From: Acanthosoma haemorrhoidale
Taxonomy: Eukaryota; Arthropoda; Insecta; Hemiptera; Acanthosomatidae
Direction of reading: 5' to 3'
Assembly: GCA_930367205.1 (NCBI GenBank)
Contig: OV884014.1
Coordinates: 116,691,768-116,755,767 of the forward strand
Length of the DNA: 64,000 nucleotides
The notes under the pieces: model-generated
The model's database searches: none
What the model saw: only the letters and a program-made list of their open reading frames with translations
Told to the model about the DNA's origin: nothing
Shown: in pieces, positions 25,290 through 41,634 of the stretch
How the letters are laid out: each line of letters opens with the position of its first letter
How positions within the stretch are numbered: position 1 is the first letter of the stretch
Made by a program: the position numbers and the translations under genes

Positions 25290-26999
25290 GTATGATTAAA
25301 GTTACAGGTGAATATAATATCAATTGATGTCGTATATGATAGCGCACCATATCATTAGCACTTATTGTATCATGTGATGTGATCGTATGATTGAAGTCAC
25401 GAGTGAATATAACATCAAATAATGCTAAATATGATTGTTTAGTGTAGCATTGACACTCATTGTATCACGAGATACGATCGTATGATTAAAGTCACGAGTG
25501 AATATACTATAAAATGATGTCGATTATGATAGTGTACCACATCATTGGCACTCATTGTTTCACGTGATACGATCGTATGATTAAAGTTACAGGTGAATAT
25601 AACATCAAATGATGTCGATTATGATAGTGTACCGCATCATTGGCACTCATTATATCACGTGATACGATCGTATGATGAAAGTTACGAGTGAATATAACAT
25701 CAAATGATGTTGAATAGGATTGTATAATGTATCATTAGCACTCATTGTTTCACGTGATACGATCGTATGATTAAAGTTACGATTGGAGATACTAATAAAT
25801 GATGTTGAATATAATAGTGCACCATATCATTAGCACTTATTGTATCATGTGATGCGATCGTATGATTGAAGTCACGAGTGAATATAACATCAAATGATGT
25901 TGAATATGATTGTATAATGTATCATTAGCACTCATTGTTTCACGTGATACGATCGTATGATTAAAGTTACGGGTGAATATAACATCAAATGATGTCGATT
26001 ATGATAGTGTACCGCATCATTAGCACTCATTGTTTCACGTGATACGATCGTATGATTAAAGTTACGAGTAAATATAACATCAAATGATGTCGAATATGAT
26101 AATGTACCGTATCATTAGCACTCATATCATTACATGATGCGATCGTATGATGAAAGTTACGAGTGAATATAACATCAAATGATGTTGAATATGATTGTAT
26201 AATGTATCATTAGCACTCATTGTTTCACTTGATACGATCGTATGATTAAAGTTATGAGTGAAGATACCACCAAATGATGTTGAATATGATTGTATAATGT
26301 ATCATTAGCACTCATTGTTTCACGTGATACGATCGTATGATGAAAGTTACAGATGAATATAATATCAATTGATGTCGTATATGATAGCGCACCATATCAT
26401 TAGCACTTATTATATCATGTGATGTGATCGTATGATTAAAGTTACAAGTGAATATAACATGAAATAATGTCGATTATAATAGTATAGCACATCATTGGCA
26501 CTCATTATATCACGTGATACGATCGTATGATTAAGGTTACGAGTGAATATAATATCAAATGATCTCAATTATGATAGTGTTGCGTATCATAAGCACTCAT
26601 TGTATCACGTGATACGATCGTATGATGAAAGTTACGAGTGAATATAACATCAAATGATGTCGATTATGATAGTGTGCCGCATCATTAGCACACATTGTAT
26701 CACATGATACGATTGTATGATTGAAGTTACGAGTGAATATAACATCAAATGATGTTGAATATGATTGTATAATGTATCATTAGCACTCATTGTTTCACGT
26801 GATACGATCGTATGATTAAAATTACGAGTGAATATACTATAAAATGATGTCGATTATGATAGTGTACCACATCATTGGCACTCATTATATCACGTGATAC
26901 GATCGTATAATGAAAGTTACGAGTGAATATAACATCAAATGATGTTGGATATGATTGTATAATGTATCATTAGCACTCATTGTTTCACGTGATACGATC
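25290..26999. repeat. HOR unit alpha18
   Basis: 18 monomers in alpha order between two beta-type units. Confidence 0.85.
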
Positions 27000-29944
27000 G
27001 CATGATTAAAGTTACAGGTGAATATAATATCAATTGATGTCGTATATGATAGCGCACCATATCATTAGCACTTATTGTATCATGTGATGTGATCGTATGA
27101 TTGAAGTCACGAGTGAATATAACATCAAATAATGCTAAATATGATTGTTTAGTGTAGCATTGACACTCATTGTATCACGAGATACGATCGTATGATTAAA
27201 GTCACGAGTGAATATACTATAAAATGATGTCGATTATGATAGTGTACCACATCATTGGCACTCATTGTTTCACGTGATACGATCGTATGATTAAAGTTAC
27301 AGGTGAATATAACATCAAATGATGTCGATTATGATAGTGTACCGCATCATTGGCACTCATTATATCACGTGATACGATCGTATGATGAAAGTTACGAGTG
27401 AATATAACATCAAATGATGTCGAATAGGATTGTATAATGTATCATTAGCACTCATTGTTTCACGTGATACGATCGTATAATTAAAGTTACGATTAGAGAT
27501 ACTAATAAATGATGTTGAATATAATAGTGCACCATATCATTAGCACTTATTGTATCATGTGATGCGATCGTATGATTGAAGTCACGAGTGAATATAACAT
27601 CAAATGATGTTGAATATGATTGTATAATGTATCATTAGCACTCATTGTTTCACGTGATACGATCGTATGATTAAAGTTACAGGTGAATATAACATCAAAT
27701 GATGTCGATTATGATAGTGTACCGCATCATTAGCACTCATTGTTTCACGTGATACGATTGTATGATTAAAGTTACGAGTAAATATAACATCAAATGATGT
27801 CGAATATGATTGTATAATGTATCATTAGCACTCATTGTTTCACTTGATACGATCGTATGATTAAAGTTATGAGTGAAGATACCATCAAATGATGTTGAAT
27901 ATGATTGTATAATGTATCATTAGCACTCTTATTTTCACGTGATACGATCGTATGATGAAAGTTACAGGTGAATATAATATCAATTGATGTCGTATATGAT
28001 AGCGCACCATATCATTAGCACTTATTATATCATGTGATGTGATCGTATGATTAAAGTTACAAGTGAATATAACATCAAATAATGCTAAATATGATTGTAA
28101 AGTGTAGCATTGACACTCATTGTATCACGAGATACGATCGTATGATTGAAGTCACGAATGAATATAACATCAAATGATGTCGAATAGGATTGTATAGTAT
28201 ATCATTAGCACTTATTGTTTCACGTGATACGATCGTATGATTAAAGTTACGATTGGAGATACTAATAAATGATGTTGAATATAATAGTGCACCATATCAT
28301 TAGCACTTATTGTATCATGTGATGCGATCGTATGATTAAAGTTACAAGTGAATATAACATCAAATGATGTCGATTATAATAGTGTACCACATCATTGGCA
28401 CTCATTATATCACGTGATACTATCGTATGATTGAAGTCACGAGTGAATATAACATCAAATAATGCTAAATATGATTGTATAGTGTAGCATTGACACTCAT
28501 TGTATTACGAGATACGATCGTATGATTGAAGTCACGAGTGAATATAACATCAAATGATGTTGAACATGATTGTATAATGTATCATTAGCACTCATTGTTT
28601 CACGTGATACGATTGTATGATTAAAGTTACAGGTGAATATAACATCAAATGATGTCGATTATGATAGTGTACCGCATCATTAGCACTCATTGTTTCACGT
28701 GATACGATCGTATGATTAAAGTTACGAGTAAATATAACATCAAATGATGTCGAATATGATAATGTACCGCATCATTGGCACTCATTATATCACGTGATAC
28801 TATCGTATGATTGAAGTCACGAGTGAATATAACATCAAATGATGCTAAATATGATTGTATAGTGTATCATTAGCACTCATGTTTTTACGTGATACGATCG
28901 TATGATTAAAGTTACGAGTAAATATAACATCAAATGATGTCGAATATGATAATGTACCGTATCATTAGCACTCATATCATTACATGATACGATCGTATGA
29001 TGAAAGTTACGAGTGAATATAACATCAAATGATGTTGAATATGATTGTATAATGTATCATTAGCACTCATTGTTTCACGTGATACGATCGTATGATTAAA
29101 GTTATGAGTGAAGATAACATCAAATGATGTTGAATATGATTGTATAATGTATCATTAGCACTCATTGTTTCACGTGATACGATCGTATGATTAAAGTTAC
29201 AGGTGAATATAATATCAATTGATGTCGTATATGATAGCGCACCATATCATTAGCACTTATTGTATCATGTGATGTGATCGTATGATTAAAGTTACAAGTG
29301 AATATAACATGAAATAATGTCGATTATAATAGTATAGCACATCATTGGCACTCATTATATCACGTGATACGATCGTATGATTAAGGTTACGAGTGAATAA
29401 ACTATTAAATGATGTCGAATGTGATAGTGTACCGCATCATTGGCACTCATTGTTTCACGTGATACGATCGTATGATTAAAGTTACAGGTGAATATAACAT
29501 CAAATGATGTCGATTATGATAGTGTACTGCATCATTGGCACTCATTATATCACTTGATACGATCGTATGATGAATGTTACAAGTAAATATACTATTAAAT
29601 GATGTCAATTATGACAGTGTACCGTACCATTGGCACTCATAGTATCACGTGATACGATCGTATGATTGAAGTCACGAGTGAATATAACATCAAATGATGT
29701 CGAATATGATAATGTACCGTATCATTAGCACTCATTGTATCACGTGATACGATCGTATAATGAAAGATACGAGTGAATATAACATCAAATGATGTCGATT
29801 ATGATAGTGTACCTTATCATTGGCACTCATTATATCACGTGATACGATCGTATAATGAAAGTTACGAGTGAATATACTATTAAATAAGGTAGATTATGAT
29901 AGTGTACCGCATCATTGGCACTAATCGTATCACGTGATACGATC
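27000..29944. repeat. Terminal beta-type unit (31 monomers) leading into B3
   Basis: Same order as 6366-9215 with one more monomer, cgaatatgataatgtaccgc, near 28685-28779. The unit shares actcttatttt (27925) and the private B-flank tail. Confidence 0.85.
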
Positions 29945-29964
29945 GTATGATCAAAGCTACGAGT

Positions 29965-31553
29965 TAACATAATAGGGCAGGAATTATTGTAATAGCTATG
30001 AAATACGCATTTTTGTAAAATTATACTTTTTGACGATATTTTCTTGTTTTGGTATGAGGAAATCATAATTGTTCAGGAGCTAACGTACCAGCTATAAAAT
30101 ACTTATATATGTAAAAATTTAACTTTTTGATGACATTTTCCCGATTTTGGTATCAGGAGAACATAATAAGGCAGGAGCTAACGTACTAGCTAAGAAATAC
30201 GCATTTTTGTAAAAATTTGAGTTTTCGACGATATTTTCCTTGTTTTGGTATCAGGAGAACATAATGGGGCAGGAGCTAACGTTCCAGCTATGAAAAACCC
30301 ATTTTTTAAAAATTCGACTTTTTGACGATATTTTCCTTGTTTTCGTATCAGGAGAACATAATGGGGCAGGAGCTGACGTACTAGCTATGAAATACGCATT
30401 TTTTAAAAATTCGACTTTTTGACGATATGTTCCTGGTTTTCGTATCAGGAGAACATAATAGGGCAGGAGCTAACGTACCAGCTATGAAATACCCATTTTT
30501 TAAAAATTCGACTTTTTGACGATATTTTCCTGGTTTTCGTATCAGGAGAACATAATAGGGCAGGAGCTAACGTACCAGCTATGAAATACGCAATTTTTGT
30601 AAAAATTTGAGTTTTCGACGATATTTTCCTTGTTTTGGTATCAGGAGAACATAATGGGGCAGGAGCTAACGTACTAGCTATGAAATACGCATTTTCGAAA
30701 AATTCGACTTTTTGACGATATTTTCCTTGATTTCGTATCAGGAGAACATAAAAGAGCAGGAGCTAACGTTCCAGCTATGAAATACCCATTTTTTAAAAAT
30801 TCGACTTTTTGACGATATTTTCCTTGTTTTCGTATCAGGAGAACATAATGGGGCAGGAGCTGACGTGCTAGCTATGAAATACGCATTTTTTAAAAATTCG
30901 ACTTTTTGACGATATTTTCCTGGTTTTCGTATCAGGAGAACATAATAGGGCAGGAGCTAACGTACCAGCTATGAAATACGCAATTTTTGTAAAAATTTGA
31001 GTTTTCGACGATATTTTCCTTGTTTTGGTATCAGGAGAACATAATGGGGCAGGAGCTAACGTACCAGCTATGAGATACCCATTTTTTTAAAATTTGACTT
31101 TTTGACGATATTTTCCTGGTTTTCGTATCAGGAGAACATAATGGGGCAGGAGCTAACGTACTAGCTATGAAATAGGCATTTTTGAAAAATTCAACTTTTT
31201 GACGATATTTTTCTCGTTTTCGTATGAGGAGAACATAATAGGGCAGGAGCTAACGTACCAGCTATGAAATACGCATTTTTGTATAAATTTGACTTTTGGA
31301 CGATATTTTCTTTGTTTTGGTATCAGGAGAACATAATGGGGCAGGAGCTAACGTACTAGCTCTAAATACGTATTTTTGTAAAAATTCGACTTTTTGACGT
31401 CATTTTTCTTGTTTTGGTATCAGGAGAACATAATGGGGCAGGTGCTAACGTACAAGCTATGAAATACGCATTTTTGTAAAAATTCAACTTTTTTAAAATG
31501 TTTTCTTTGTTTTGGTATCAGGAGAACATAAAGGGGCAAGAGCTAACGTACAA
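29965..31553. repeat. Satellite B cassette B3 (16 monomers)
   Basis: First caggaatt at 29978 and terminal caagag at 31537: 1559 bp, identical in length to B1. Monomer order and edges match B1 base for base on reading, with isolated substitutions. It lies 20,729 bp downstream of B1. Confidence 0.95.
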
Positions 31554-31573
31554 GATCATACGATCGTATGATC
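31554..31573. repeat. B-to-A junction palindrome (B3/A4)
   Basis: Same 20-bp palindrome as at 10825. Confidence 0.95.
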
Positions 31574-31944
31574 AAAGTTACGAGTGAATATGACATGAAA
31601 TGATGTCAAATATGATAGTGTGCCGTATCATTTGCACTTCTTGTATCACGTGATACAATCGTATGATTGAAGTTACAGTGAATATACTATTAAATAATGT
31701 CGATTATGACAGTGTACTGTATCATTGGCACTCATTGTATCACGTGATACGATCGTATGATTGAAGTCATGAATGAATATAACATCAAATGATGTCGATT
31801 AGGATAGTGTGCCGCATCATTAGCACTCATTGTATCACATGATACGATTGTATGATTGAAGTTACGAGTGAATATAACATCAAATGATGTTGGATATGAT
31901 TGTATAATGTATCATTAGCACTCATTGTTTCACGTGATACGATC

Positions 31945-32324
31945 GCATGATTAAAGTTACAGGTGAATATAATATCAATTGATGTCGTATATGATAGCGC
32001 ACCATATCATTAGCACTTATTGTATCATGTGATGTGATCGTATGATTGAAGTCACGAGTGAATATAACATCAAATAATGCTAAATATGATTGTTTAGTGT
32101 AGCATTGACACTCATTGTATCACGAGATACGATCGTATGATTAAAGTCACGAGTGAATATACTATAAAATGATGTCGATTATGATAGTGTACCACATCAT
32201 TGGCACTCATTATATCACGTGATACGATCGTATAATGAAAGTTACGAGTGAATATAACATCAAATGATGTTGGATATGATTGTATAATGTATCATTAGCA
32301 CTCATTGTTTCACGTGATACGATC
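31945..32324. repeat. Four-monomer HOR unit (380 bp)
   Basis: Started by gcatga; types 1, 2, 3/17 hybrid and 18. The post-B flank joins it directly at about 31890, where copy B1 instead continues with gtagcattagc. Confidence 0.85.
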
Positions 32325-34604
32325 GTATGATTAAAGTTACAGGTGAATATAATATCAATTGATGTCGTATATGATAGCGCACCATATCATTAGCACTTAT
32401 TGTATCATGTGATGTGATCGTATGATTGAAGTCACGAGTGAATATAACATCAAATAATGCTAAATATGATTGTTTAGTGTAGCATTGACACGCATTGTAT
32501 CACGAGATACGATCGTATGATTAAAGTCACGAGTGAATATACTATAAAATGATGTCGATTATGATAGTGTACCACATCATTGGCACTCATTGTTTCACGT
32601 GATACGATCGTATGATTAAAGTTACAGGTGAATATAACATCAAATGATGTCGATTATGATAGTGTACCGCATCATTGGCACTCATTATATCACGTGATAC
32701 GATCGTATGATGAAAGTTACGAGTGAATATAACATCAAATGATGTTGAATAGGATCGTATAATGTATCATTAGCACTCATTGTTTCACGTGATACGATCG
32801 TATGATTAAAGTTACGATTGGAGATACTAATAAATGATGTTGAATATAATAGTGCACCATATCATTAGCACTTATTGTATCATGTGATGCGATCGTATGA
32901 TTGAAGTCACGAGTGAATATAACATCAAATGATGTTGAATATGATTGTATACTGTATCATTTGCACTCATTGTTTCACGTGATACGATCGTATGATTAAA
33001 GTTACAGGTGAATATAACATCAAATGATGTCGATTATGATAGTGTACCGCATCATTAGCACTCATTGTTTCACGTGATACGATCGTATGATTAAAGTTAC
33101 GAGTAAATATAACATCAAATGATGTCGAATATGATAATGTACCGTATCATTAGCACTCATATCATTACATGATGCGATCGTATGATGAAAGTTACGAGTG
33201 AATATAACATCAAATGATGTTGAATATGATTGTATAATGTATCATTAGCACTCATTGTTTCACTTGATACGATCGTATGATTAAAGTTATGAGTGAAGAT
33301 ACCACCAAATGATGTTGAATATGATTGTATAATGTATCATTAGCACTCATTGTTTCACGTGATACGATCGTATGATGAAAGTTACAGATGAATATAATAT
33401 CAATTGATGTCGTATATGATAGCGCACCATATCATTAGCACTTATTATATCATGTGATGTGATCGTATGATTAAAGTTACAAGTGAATATAACATGAAAT
33501 AATGTCGATTATAATAGTATAGCACATCATTGGCACTCATTATATCACGTGATACGATCGTATGATTAAGGTTACGAGTGAATATAATATCAAATGATCT
33601 CAATTATGATAGTGTTGCGTATCATAAGCACTCATTGTATCACGTGATACGATCGTATGATGAAAGTTACGAGTGAATATAACATCAAATGATGTCGATT
33701 ATGATAGTGTGCCGCATCATTAGCACACATTGTATCACATGATACGATTGTATGATTAAAGTTATGAGTGAATATAACATCAAATGATGTTGAATATGAT
33801 TGTATAATGTATCATTAGCACTCATTGTTTCACGTGATACGATCGTATGATTAAAATTACGAGTGAATATAACATGAAATAATGTCGATTATAATAGTAT
33901 AGCACATCATTGGCACTCATTATATCACGTGATACGATCGTATGATTAAGGTTACGAGTGAATATAATATCAAATGATCTCAATTATGATAGTGTTGCGT
34001 ATCATAAGCACTCATTGTATCACGTGATACGATCGTATGATGAAAGTTACGAGTGAATATAACATCAAATGATGTCGATTATGATAGTGTGCCGCATCAT
34101 TAGCACACATTGTATCACATGATACGATTGTATGATTGAAGTTACGAGTGAATATAACATCAAATGATGTTGAATATGATTGTATAATGTATCATTAGCA
34201 CTCATTGTTTCACGTGATACGATCGTATGATGAAAGTTACGAGTGAATATAACATCAAATGATGTCGATTATGATAGTGTGCCGCATCATTAGCACACAT
34301 TGTATCACATGATACGATTGTATGATTGAAGTTACGAGTGAATATAACATCAAATGATGTTGAATATGATTGTATAATGTATCATTAGCACTCATTGTTT
34401 CACGTGATACGATCGTATGATTAAAATTACGAGTGAATATACTATAAAATGATGTCGATTATGATAGTGTACCACATCATTGGCACTCATTATATCACGT
34501 GATACGATCGTATAATGAAAGTTACGAGTGAATATAACATCAAATGATGTTGGATATGATTGTATAATGTATCATTAGCACTCATTGTTTCACGTGATAC
34601 GATC
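32325..34604. repeat. HOR unit alpha24
   Basis: A second 13-16 set starts at 33845 with the 17/13 chimera (gattaaaattacgag then aacatgaaataatg), and an extra 15-16 pair starts at 34225. Confidence 0.83.
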
Positions 34605-37600
34605 GTATGATTAAAGTTACAGGTGAATATAATATCAATTGATGTCGTATATGATAGCGCACCATATCATTAGCACTTATTGTATCATGTGATGTGATCG
34701 TATGATTGAAGTCACGAGTGAATATAACATCAAATAATGCTAAATATGATTGTTTAGTGTAGCATTGACACGCATTGTATCACGAGATACGATCGTATGA
34801 TTAAAGTCACGAGTGAATATACTATAAAATGATGTCGATTATGATAGTGTACCACATCATTGGCACTCATTGTTTCACGTGATACGATCGTATGATTAAA
34901 GTTACAGGTGAATATAACATCAAATGATGTCGATTATGATAGTGTACCGCATCATTGGCACTCATTATATCACGTGATACGATCGTATGATGAAAGTTAC
35001 GAGTGAATATAACATCAAATGATGTTGAATAGGATCGTATAATGTATCATTAGCACTCATTGTTTCACGTGATACGATCGTATGATTAAAGTTACGATTG
35101 GAGATACTAATAAATGATGTTGAATATAATAGTGCACCATATCATTAGCACTTATTGTATCATGTGATGCGATCGTATGATTGAAGTCACGAGTGAATAT
35201 AACATCAAATGATGTTGAATATGATTGTATAATGTATCATTAGCACTCATTGTTTCACGTGATACGATCGTATGATTAAAGTTACAGGTGAATATAACAT
35301 CAAATGATGTCGATTATGATAGTGTACCGCATCATTAGCACTCATTGTTTCACGTGATACGATCGTATGATTAAAGTTACGAGTAAATATAACATCAAAT
35401 GATGTCGAATATGATAATGTACCGTATCATTAGCACTCATATCATTACATGATGCGATCGTATGATGAAAGTTACGAGTGAATATAACATCAAATGATGT
35501 TGAATATGATTGTATAATGTATCATTAGCACTCATTGTTTCACTTGATACGATCGTATGATTAAAGTTATGAGTGAAGATACCACCAAATGATGTTGAAT
35601 ATGATTGTATAATGTATCATTAGCACTCATTGTTTCACGTGATACGATCGTATGATGAAAGTTACAGATGAATATAATATCAATTGATGTCGTATATGAT
35701 AGCGCACCATATCATTAGCACTTATTATATCATGTGATGTGATCGTATGATTAAAGTTACAAGTGAATATAACATGAAATAATGTCGATTATAATAGTAT
35801 AGCACATCATTGGCACTCATTATATCACGTGATACGATCGTATGATTAAGGTTACGAGTGAATATAACATCAAATGATCTCAATTATGATAGTGTTGCGT
35901 ATCATAAGCACTCATTGTATCACGTGATACGATCGTATGATGAAAGTTACGAGTGAATATAACATCAAATGATGTCGATTATGATAGTGTGCCGCATCAT
36001 TAGCACACATTGTATCACATGATACGATTGTATGATTGAAGTTACGAGTGAATATAACATCAAATGATGTTGAATATGATTGTATAATGTATCATTAGCA
36101 CTCATTGTTTCACGTGATACGATCGTATGATTAAAATTACGAGTGAATATACTATAAAATGATGTCGATTATGATAGTGTACCACATCATTGGCACTCAT
36201 TATATCACGTGATACGATCGTATAATGAAAGTTACGAGTGAATATAACATCAAATGATGTTGGATATGATTGTATAATGTATCATTAGCACTCATTGTTT
36301 CACGTGATACGATCGCATGATTAAAGTTACAGGTGAATATAATATCAATTGATGTCGTATATGATAGCGCACCATATCATTAGCACTTATTGTATCATGT
36401 GATGTGATCGTATGATTGAAGTCACGAGTGAATATAACATCAAATAATGCTAAATATGATTGTTTAGTGTAGCATTGACACTCATTGTATCACGAGATAC
36501 GATCGTATGATTAAAGTCACGAGTGAATATACTATAAAATGATGTCGATTATGATAGTGTACCACATCATTGGCACTCATTGTTTCACGTGATACGATCG
36601 TATGATTAAAGTTACAGGTGAATATAACATCAAATGATGTCGATTATGATAGTGTACCGCATCATTGGCACTCATTATATCACGTGATACGATCGTATGA
36701 TGAAAGTTACGAGTGAATATAACATCAAATGATGTCGAATAGGATTGTATAATGTATCATTAGCACTCATTGTTTCACGTGATACGATCGTATGATTAAA
36801 GTTACGATTGGAGATACTAATAAATGATGTTGAATATAATAGTGCACCATATCATTAGCACTTATTGTATCATGTGATGCGATCGTATGATTGAAGTCAC
36901 GAGTGAATATAACATCAAATGATGTTGAATATGATTGTATAATGTATCATTAGCACTCATTGTTTCACGTGATACGATCGTATGATTAAAGTTACAGGTG
37001 AATATAACATCAAATGATGTCGATTATGATAGTGTACCGCATCATTAGCACTCATTGTTTCACGTGATACGATTGTATGATTAAAGTTACGAGTAAATAT
37101 AACATCAAATGATGTCGAATATGATTGTATAATGTATCATTAGCACTCATTGTTTCACTTGATACGATCGTATGATTAAAGTTATGAGTGAAGATACCAT
37201 CAAATGATGTTGAATATGATTGTATAATGTATCATTAGCACTCATTGTTTCACGTGATACGATCGTATGATGAAAGTTACAGGTGAATATAATATCAATT
37301 GATGTCGTATATGATAGCGCACCATATCATTAGCACTTATTATATCATGTGATGTGATCGTATGATTAAAGTTACAAGTGAATATAACATCAAATAATGC
37401 TAAATATGATTGTAAAGTGTAGCATTGACACTCATTGTATCACGAGATACGATCGTATGATTGAAGTCACGAATGAATATAACATCAAATGATGTCGAAT
37501 AGGATTGTATAGTATATCATTAGCACTTATTGTTTCACGTGATACGATCGTATGATTAAAGTTACGATTGGAGATACTAATAAATGATGTTGAATATAAT

Positions 37601-38119
37601 AGTGCACCATATCATTAGCACTTATTGTATCATGTGATGCGATCGTATGATTAAAGTTACAAGTGAATATAACATCAAATGATGTCGATTATAATAGTGT
37701 ACCACATCATTGGCACTCATTATATCACGTGATACTATCGTATGATTGAAGTCACGAGTGAATATAACATCAAATAATGCTAAATATGATTGTATAGTGT
37801 AGCATTGACACTCATTGTATTACGAGATACGATCGTATGATTGAAGTCACGAGTGAATATAACATCAAATGATGTTGAACATGATTGTATAATGTATCAT
37901 TAGCACTCATTGTTTCACGTGATACGATTGTATGATTAAAGTTACAGGTGAATATAACATCAAATGATGTCGATTATGATAGTGTACCGCATCATTGGCA
38001 CTCATTATATCACGTGATACGATCGTATAATGAAAGTTACGAGTGAATATAACATCAAATGATGTTGGATATGATTGTATAATGTATCATTAGCACTCAT
38101 TGTTTCACGTGATACGATC
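34605..38119. repeat. Alpha18 + beta19 superunit (37 monomers, 3515 bp), first copy
   Basis: alpha18 at 34605-36314 followed by beta19 at 36315-38119, the latter started by gcatga. Confidence 0.87.
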
Positions 38120-41100
38120 GTATGATTAAAGTTACAGGTGAATATAATATCAATTGATGTCGTATATGATAGCGCACCATATCATTAGCACTTATTGTAT
38201 CATGTGATGTGATCGTATGATTGAAGTCACGAGTGAATATAACATCAAATAATGCTAAATATGATTGTTTAGTGTAGCATTGACACTCATTGTATCACGA
38301 GATACGATCGTATGATTAAAGTCACGAGTGAATATACTATAAAATGATGTCGATTATGATAGTGTACCACATCATTGGCACTCATTGTTTCACGTGATAC
38401 GATCGTATGATTAAAGTTACAGGTGAATATAACATCAAATGATGTCGATTATGATAGTGTACCGCATCATTGGCACTCATTATATCACGTGATACGATCG
38501 TATGATGAAAGTTACGAGTGAATATAACATCAAATGATGTTGAATATGATTGTATAATGTATCATTAGCACTCATTGTTTCACGTGATACGATCGTATGA
38601 TTAAAGTTACGATTGGAGATACTAATAAATGATGTTGAATATAATAGTGCACCATATCATTAGCACTTATTGTATCATGTGATGCGATCGTATGATTGAA
38701 GTCACGAGTGAATATAACATCAAATGATGTTGAATATGATTGTATAATGTATCATTAGCACTCATTGTTTCACGTGATACGATCGTATGATTAAAGTTAC
38801 GGGTGAATATAACATCAAATGATGTCGATTATGATAGTGTACCGCATCATTAGCACTCATTGTTTCACGTGATACGATCGTATGATTAAAGTTACGAGTA
38901 AATATAACATCAAATGATGTCGAATATGATAATGTACCGTATCATTAGCACTCATATCATTACATGATGCGATCGTATGATGAAAGTTACGAGTGAATAT
39001 AACATCAAATGATGTTGAATATGATTGTATAATGTATCATTAGCACTCATTGTTTCACTTGATACGATCGTATGATTAAAGTTATGAGTGAAGATACCAC
39101 CAAATGATGTTGAATATGATTGTATAATGTATCATTAGCACTCATTGTTTCACGTGATACGATCGTATGATGAAAGTTACAGATGAATATAATATCAATT
39201 GATGTCGTATATGATAGCGCACCATATCATTAGCACTTATTATATCATGTGATGTGATCGTATGATTTAAGTTACAAGTGAATATAACATGAAATAATGT
39301 CGATTATAATAGTATAGCACATCATTGGCACTCATTATATCACGTGATACGATCGTATGATTAAGGTTACGAGTGAATATAATATCAAATGATCTCAATT
39401 ATGATAGTGTTGCGCATCATAAGCACTCATTGTATCACGTGATACGATCGTATGATGAAAGTTACGAGTGAATATAACATCAAATGATGTCGATTATGAT
39501 AGTGTGCCGCATCATTAGCACACATTGTATCACATGATACGATTGTATGATTGAAGTTACGAGTGAATATAACATCAAATGATGTTGAATATGATTGTAT
39601 AATGTATCATTAGCACTCATTGTTTCACGTGATACGATCGTATGATTAAAATTACGAGTGAATATACTATAAAATGATGTCGATTATGATAGTGTACCAC
39701 ATCATTGGCACTCATTATATCACGTGATACGATCGTATAATGAAAGTTACGAGTGAATATAACATCAAATGATGTTGGATATGATTGTATAATGTATCAT
39801 TAGCACTCATTGTTTCACGTGATACGATCGCATGATTAAAGTTACAGGTGAATATAATATCAATTGATGTCGTATATGATAGCGCACCATAACATTAGCA
39901 CTTATTGTATCATGTGATGTGATCGTATGATTGAAGTCACGAGTGAATATAACATCAAATAATGCTAAATATGATTGTTTAGTGTAGCATTGACACTCAT
40001 TGTATCACGAGATACGATCGTATGATTAAAGTCACGAGTGAATATACTATAAAATGATGTCGATTATGATAGTGTACCACATCATTGGCACTCATTGTTT
40101 CACGTGATACGATCGTATGATTAAAGTTACAGGTGAATATAACATCAAATGATGTCGATTATGATAGTGTACCGCATCATTGGCACTCATTATATCACGT
40201 GATACGATCGTATGATGAAAGTTACGAGTGAATATAACATCAAATGATGTCGAATAGGATTGTATAATGTATCATTAGCACTCATTGTTTCACGTGATAC
40301 GATCGTATGATTAAAGTTACGATTGGAGATACTAATAAATGATGTTGAATATAATAGTGCACCATATCATTAGCACTTATTGTATCATGTGATGCGATCG
40401 TATGATTGAAGTCACGAGTGAATATAACATCAAATGATGTTGAATATGATTGTATAATGTATCATTAGCACTCATTGTTTCACGTGATACGATCGTATGA
40501 TTAAAGTTACAGGTGAATATAACATCAAATGATGTCGATTATGATAGTGTACCGCATCATTAGCACTCATTGTTTCACGTGATACGATTGTATGATTAAA
40601 GTTACGAGTAAATATAACATCAAATGATGTCGAATATGATTGTATAATGTATCATTAGCACTCATTGTTTCACGTGATACGATCGTATGATTAAAGTTAT
40701 GAGTGAAGATACCATCAAATGATGTTGAATATGATTGTATAATGTATCATTAGCACTCATTGTTTCACGTGATACGATCGTATGATGAAAGTTACAGGTG
40801 AATATAATATCAATTGATGTCGTATATGATAGCGCACCATATCATTAGCACTTATTATATCATGTGATGTGATCGTATGATTAAAGTTACAAGTGAATAT
40901 AACATCAAATAATGCTAAATATGATTGTAAAGTGTAGCATTGACACTCATTGTATCACGAGATACGATCGTATGATTGAAGTCACGAATGAATATAACAT
41001 CAAATGATGTCGAATAGGATTGTATAGTATATCATTAGCACTTATTGTTTCACGTGATACGATCGTATGATTAAAGTTACGATTGGAGATACTAATAAAT

Positions 41101-41634
41101 GATGTTGAATATAATAGTGCACCATATCATTAGCACTTATTGTATCATGTGATGCGATCGTATGATTAAAGTTACAAGTGAATATAACATCAAATGATGT
41201 CGATTATAATAGTGTACCACATCATTGGCACTCATTATATCACGTGATACTATCGTATGATTGAAGTCACGAGTGAATATAACATCAAATAATGCTAAAT
41301 ATGATTGTATAGTGTAGCATTGACACTCATTGTATTACGAGATACGATCGTATGATTGAAGTCACGAGTGAATATAACATCAAATGATGTTGAATATGAT
41401 TGTATAATGTATCATTAGCACTCATTGTTTCACGTGATACGATTGTATGATTAAAGTTACAGGTGAATATAACATCAAATGATGTCGATTATGATAGTGT
41501 ACCGCATCATTGGCACTCATTATATCACGTGATACGATCGTATGATGAAAGTTACGAGTGAATATAACATCAAATGATGTTGGATATGATTGTATAATGT
41601 ATCATTAGCACTCATTGTTTCACGTGATACGATC
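38120..41634. repeat. Alpha18 + beta19 superunit (37 monomers, 3515 bp), second copy
   Basis: alpha18 at 38120-39829 and beta19 at 39830-41634, in the same order as the preceding superunit. Copy-specific substitutions include gaatatgattg in place of gaataggattg near 38541, gatttaag at 39266 and aacattagc near 39891. A tandem duplication relative to A3. Confidence 0.87.

Larger units (their letters stand above)
13498..29964. repeat. Satellite A array A3 (173 monomers)
   Basis: Phase runs 13510 to 29945: 16,435 bp, exactly 173 x 95. HOR starts are at 15600, 17405, 19115, 19495, 21775, 23485, 25290 and 27000, so unit sizes are 22 (partial), 19, 18, 4, 24, 18, 19, 18 and 31 monomers. It lacks the 94-bp monomer that usually follows B. 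After the junction monomer it jumps directly to gtatgagtaaag (13605) and then into the middle of an alpha unit near 13738. Confidence 0.95.
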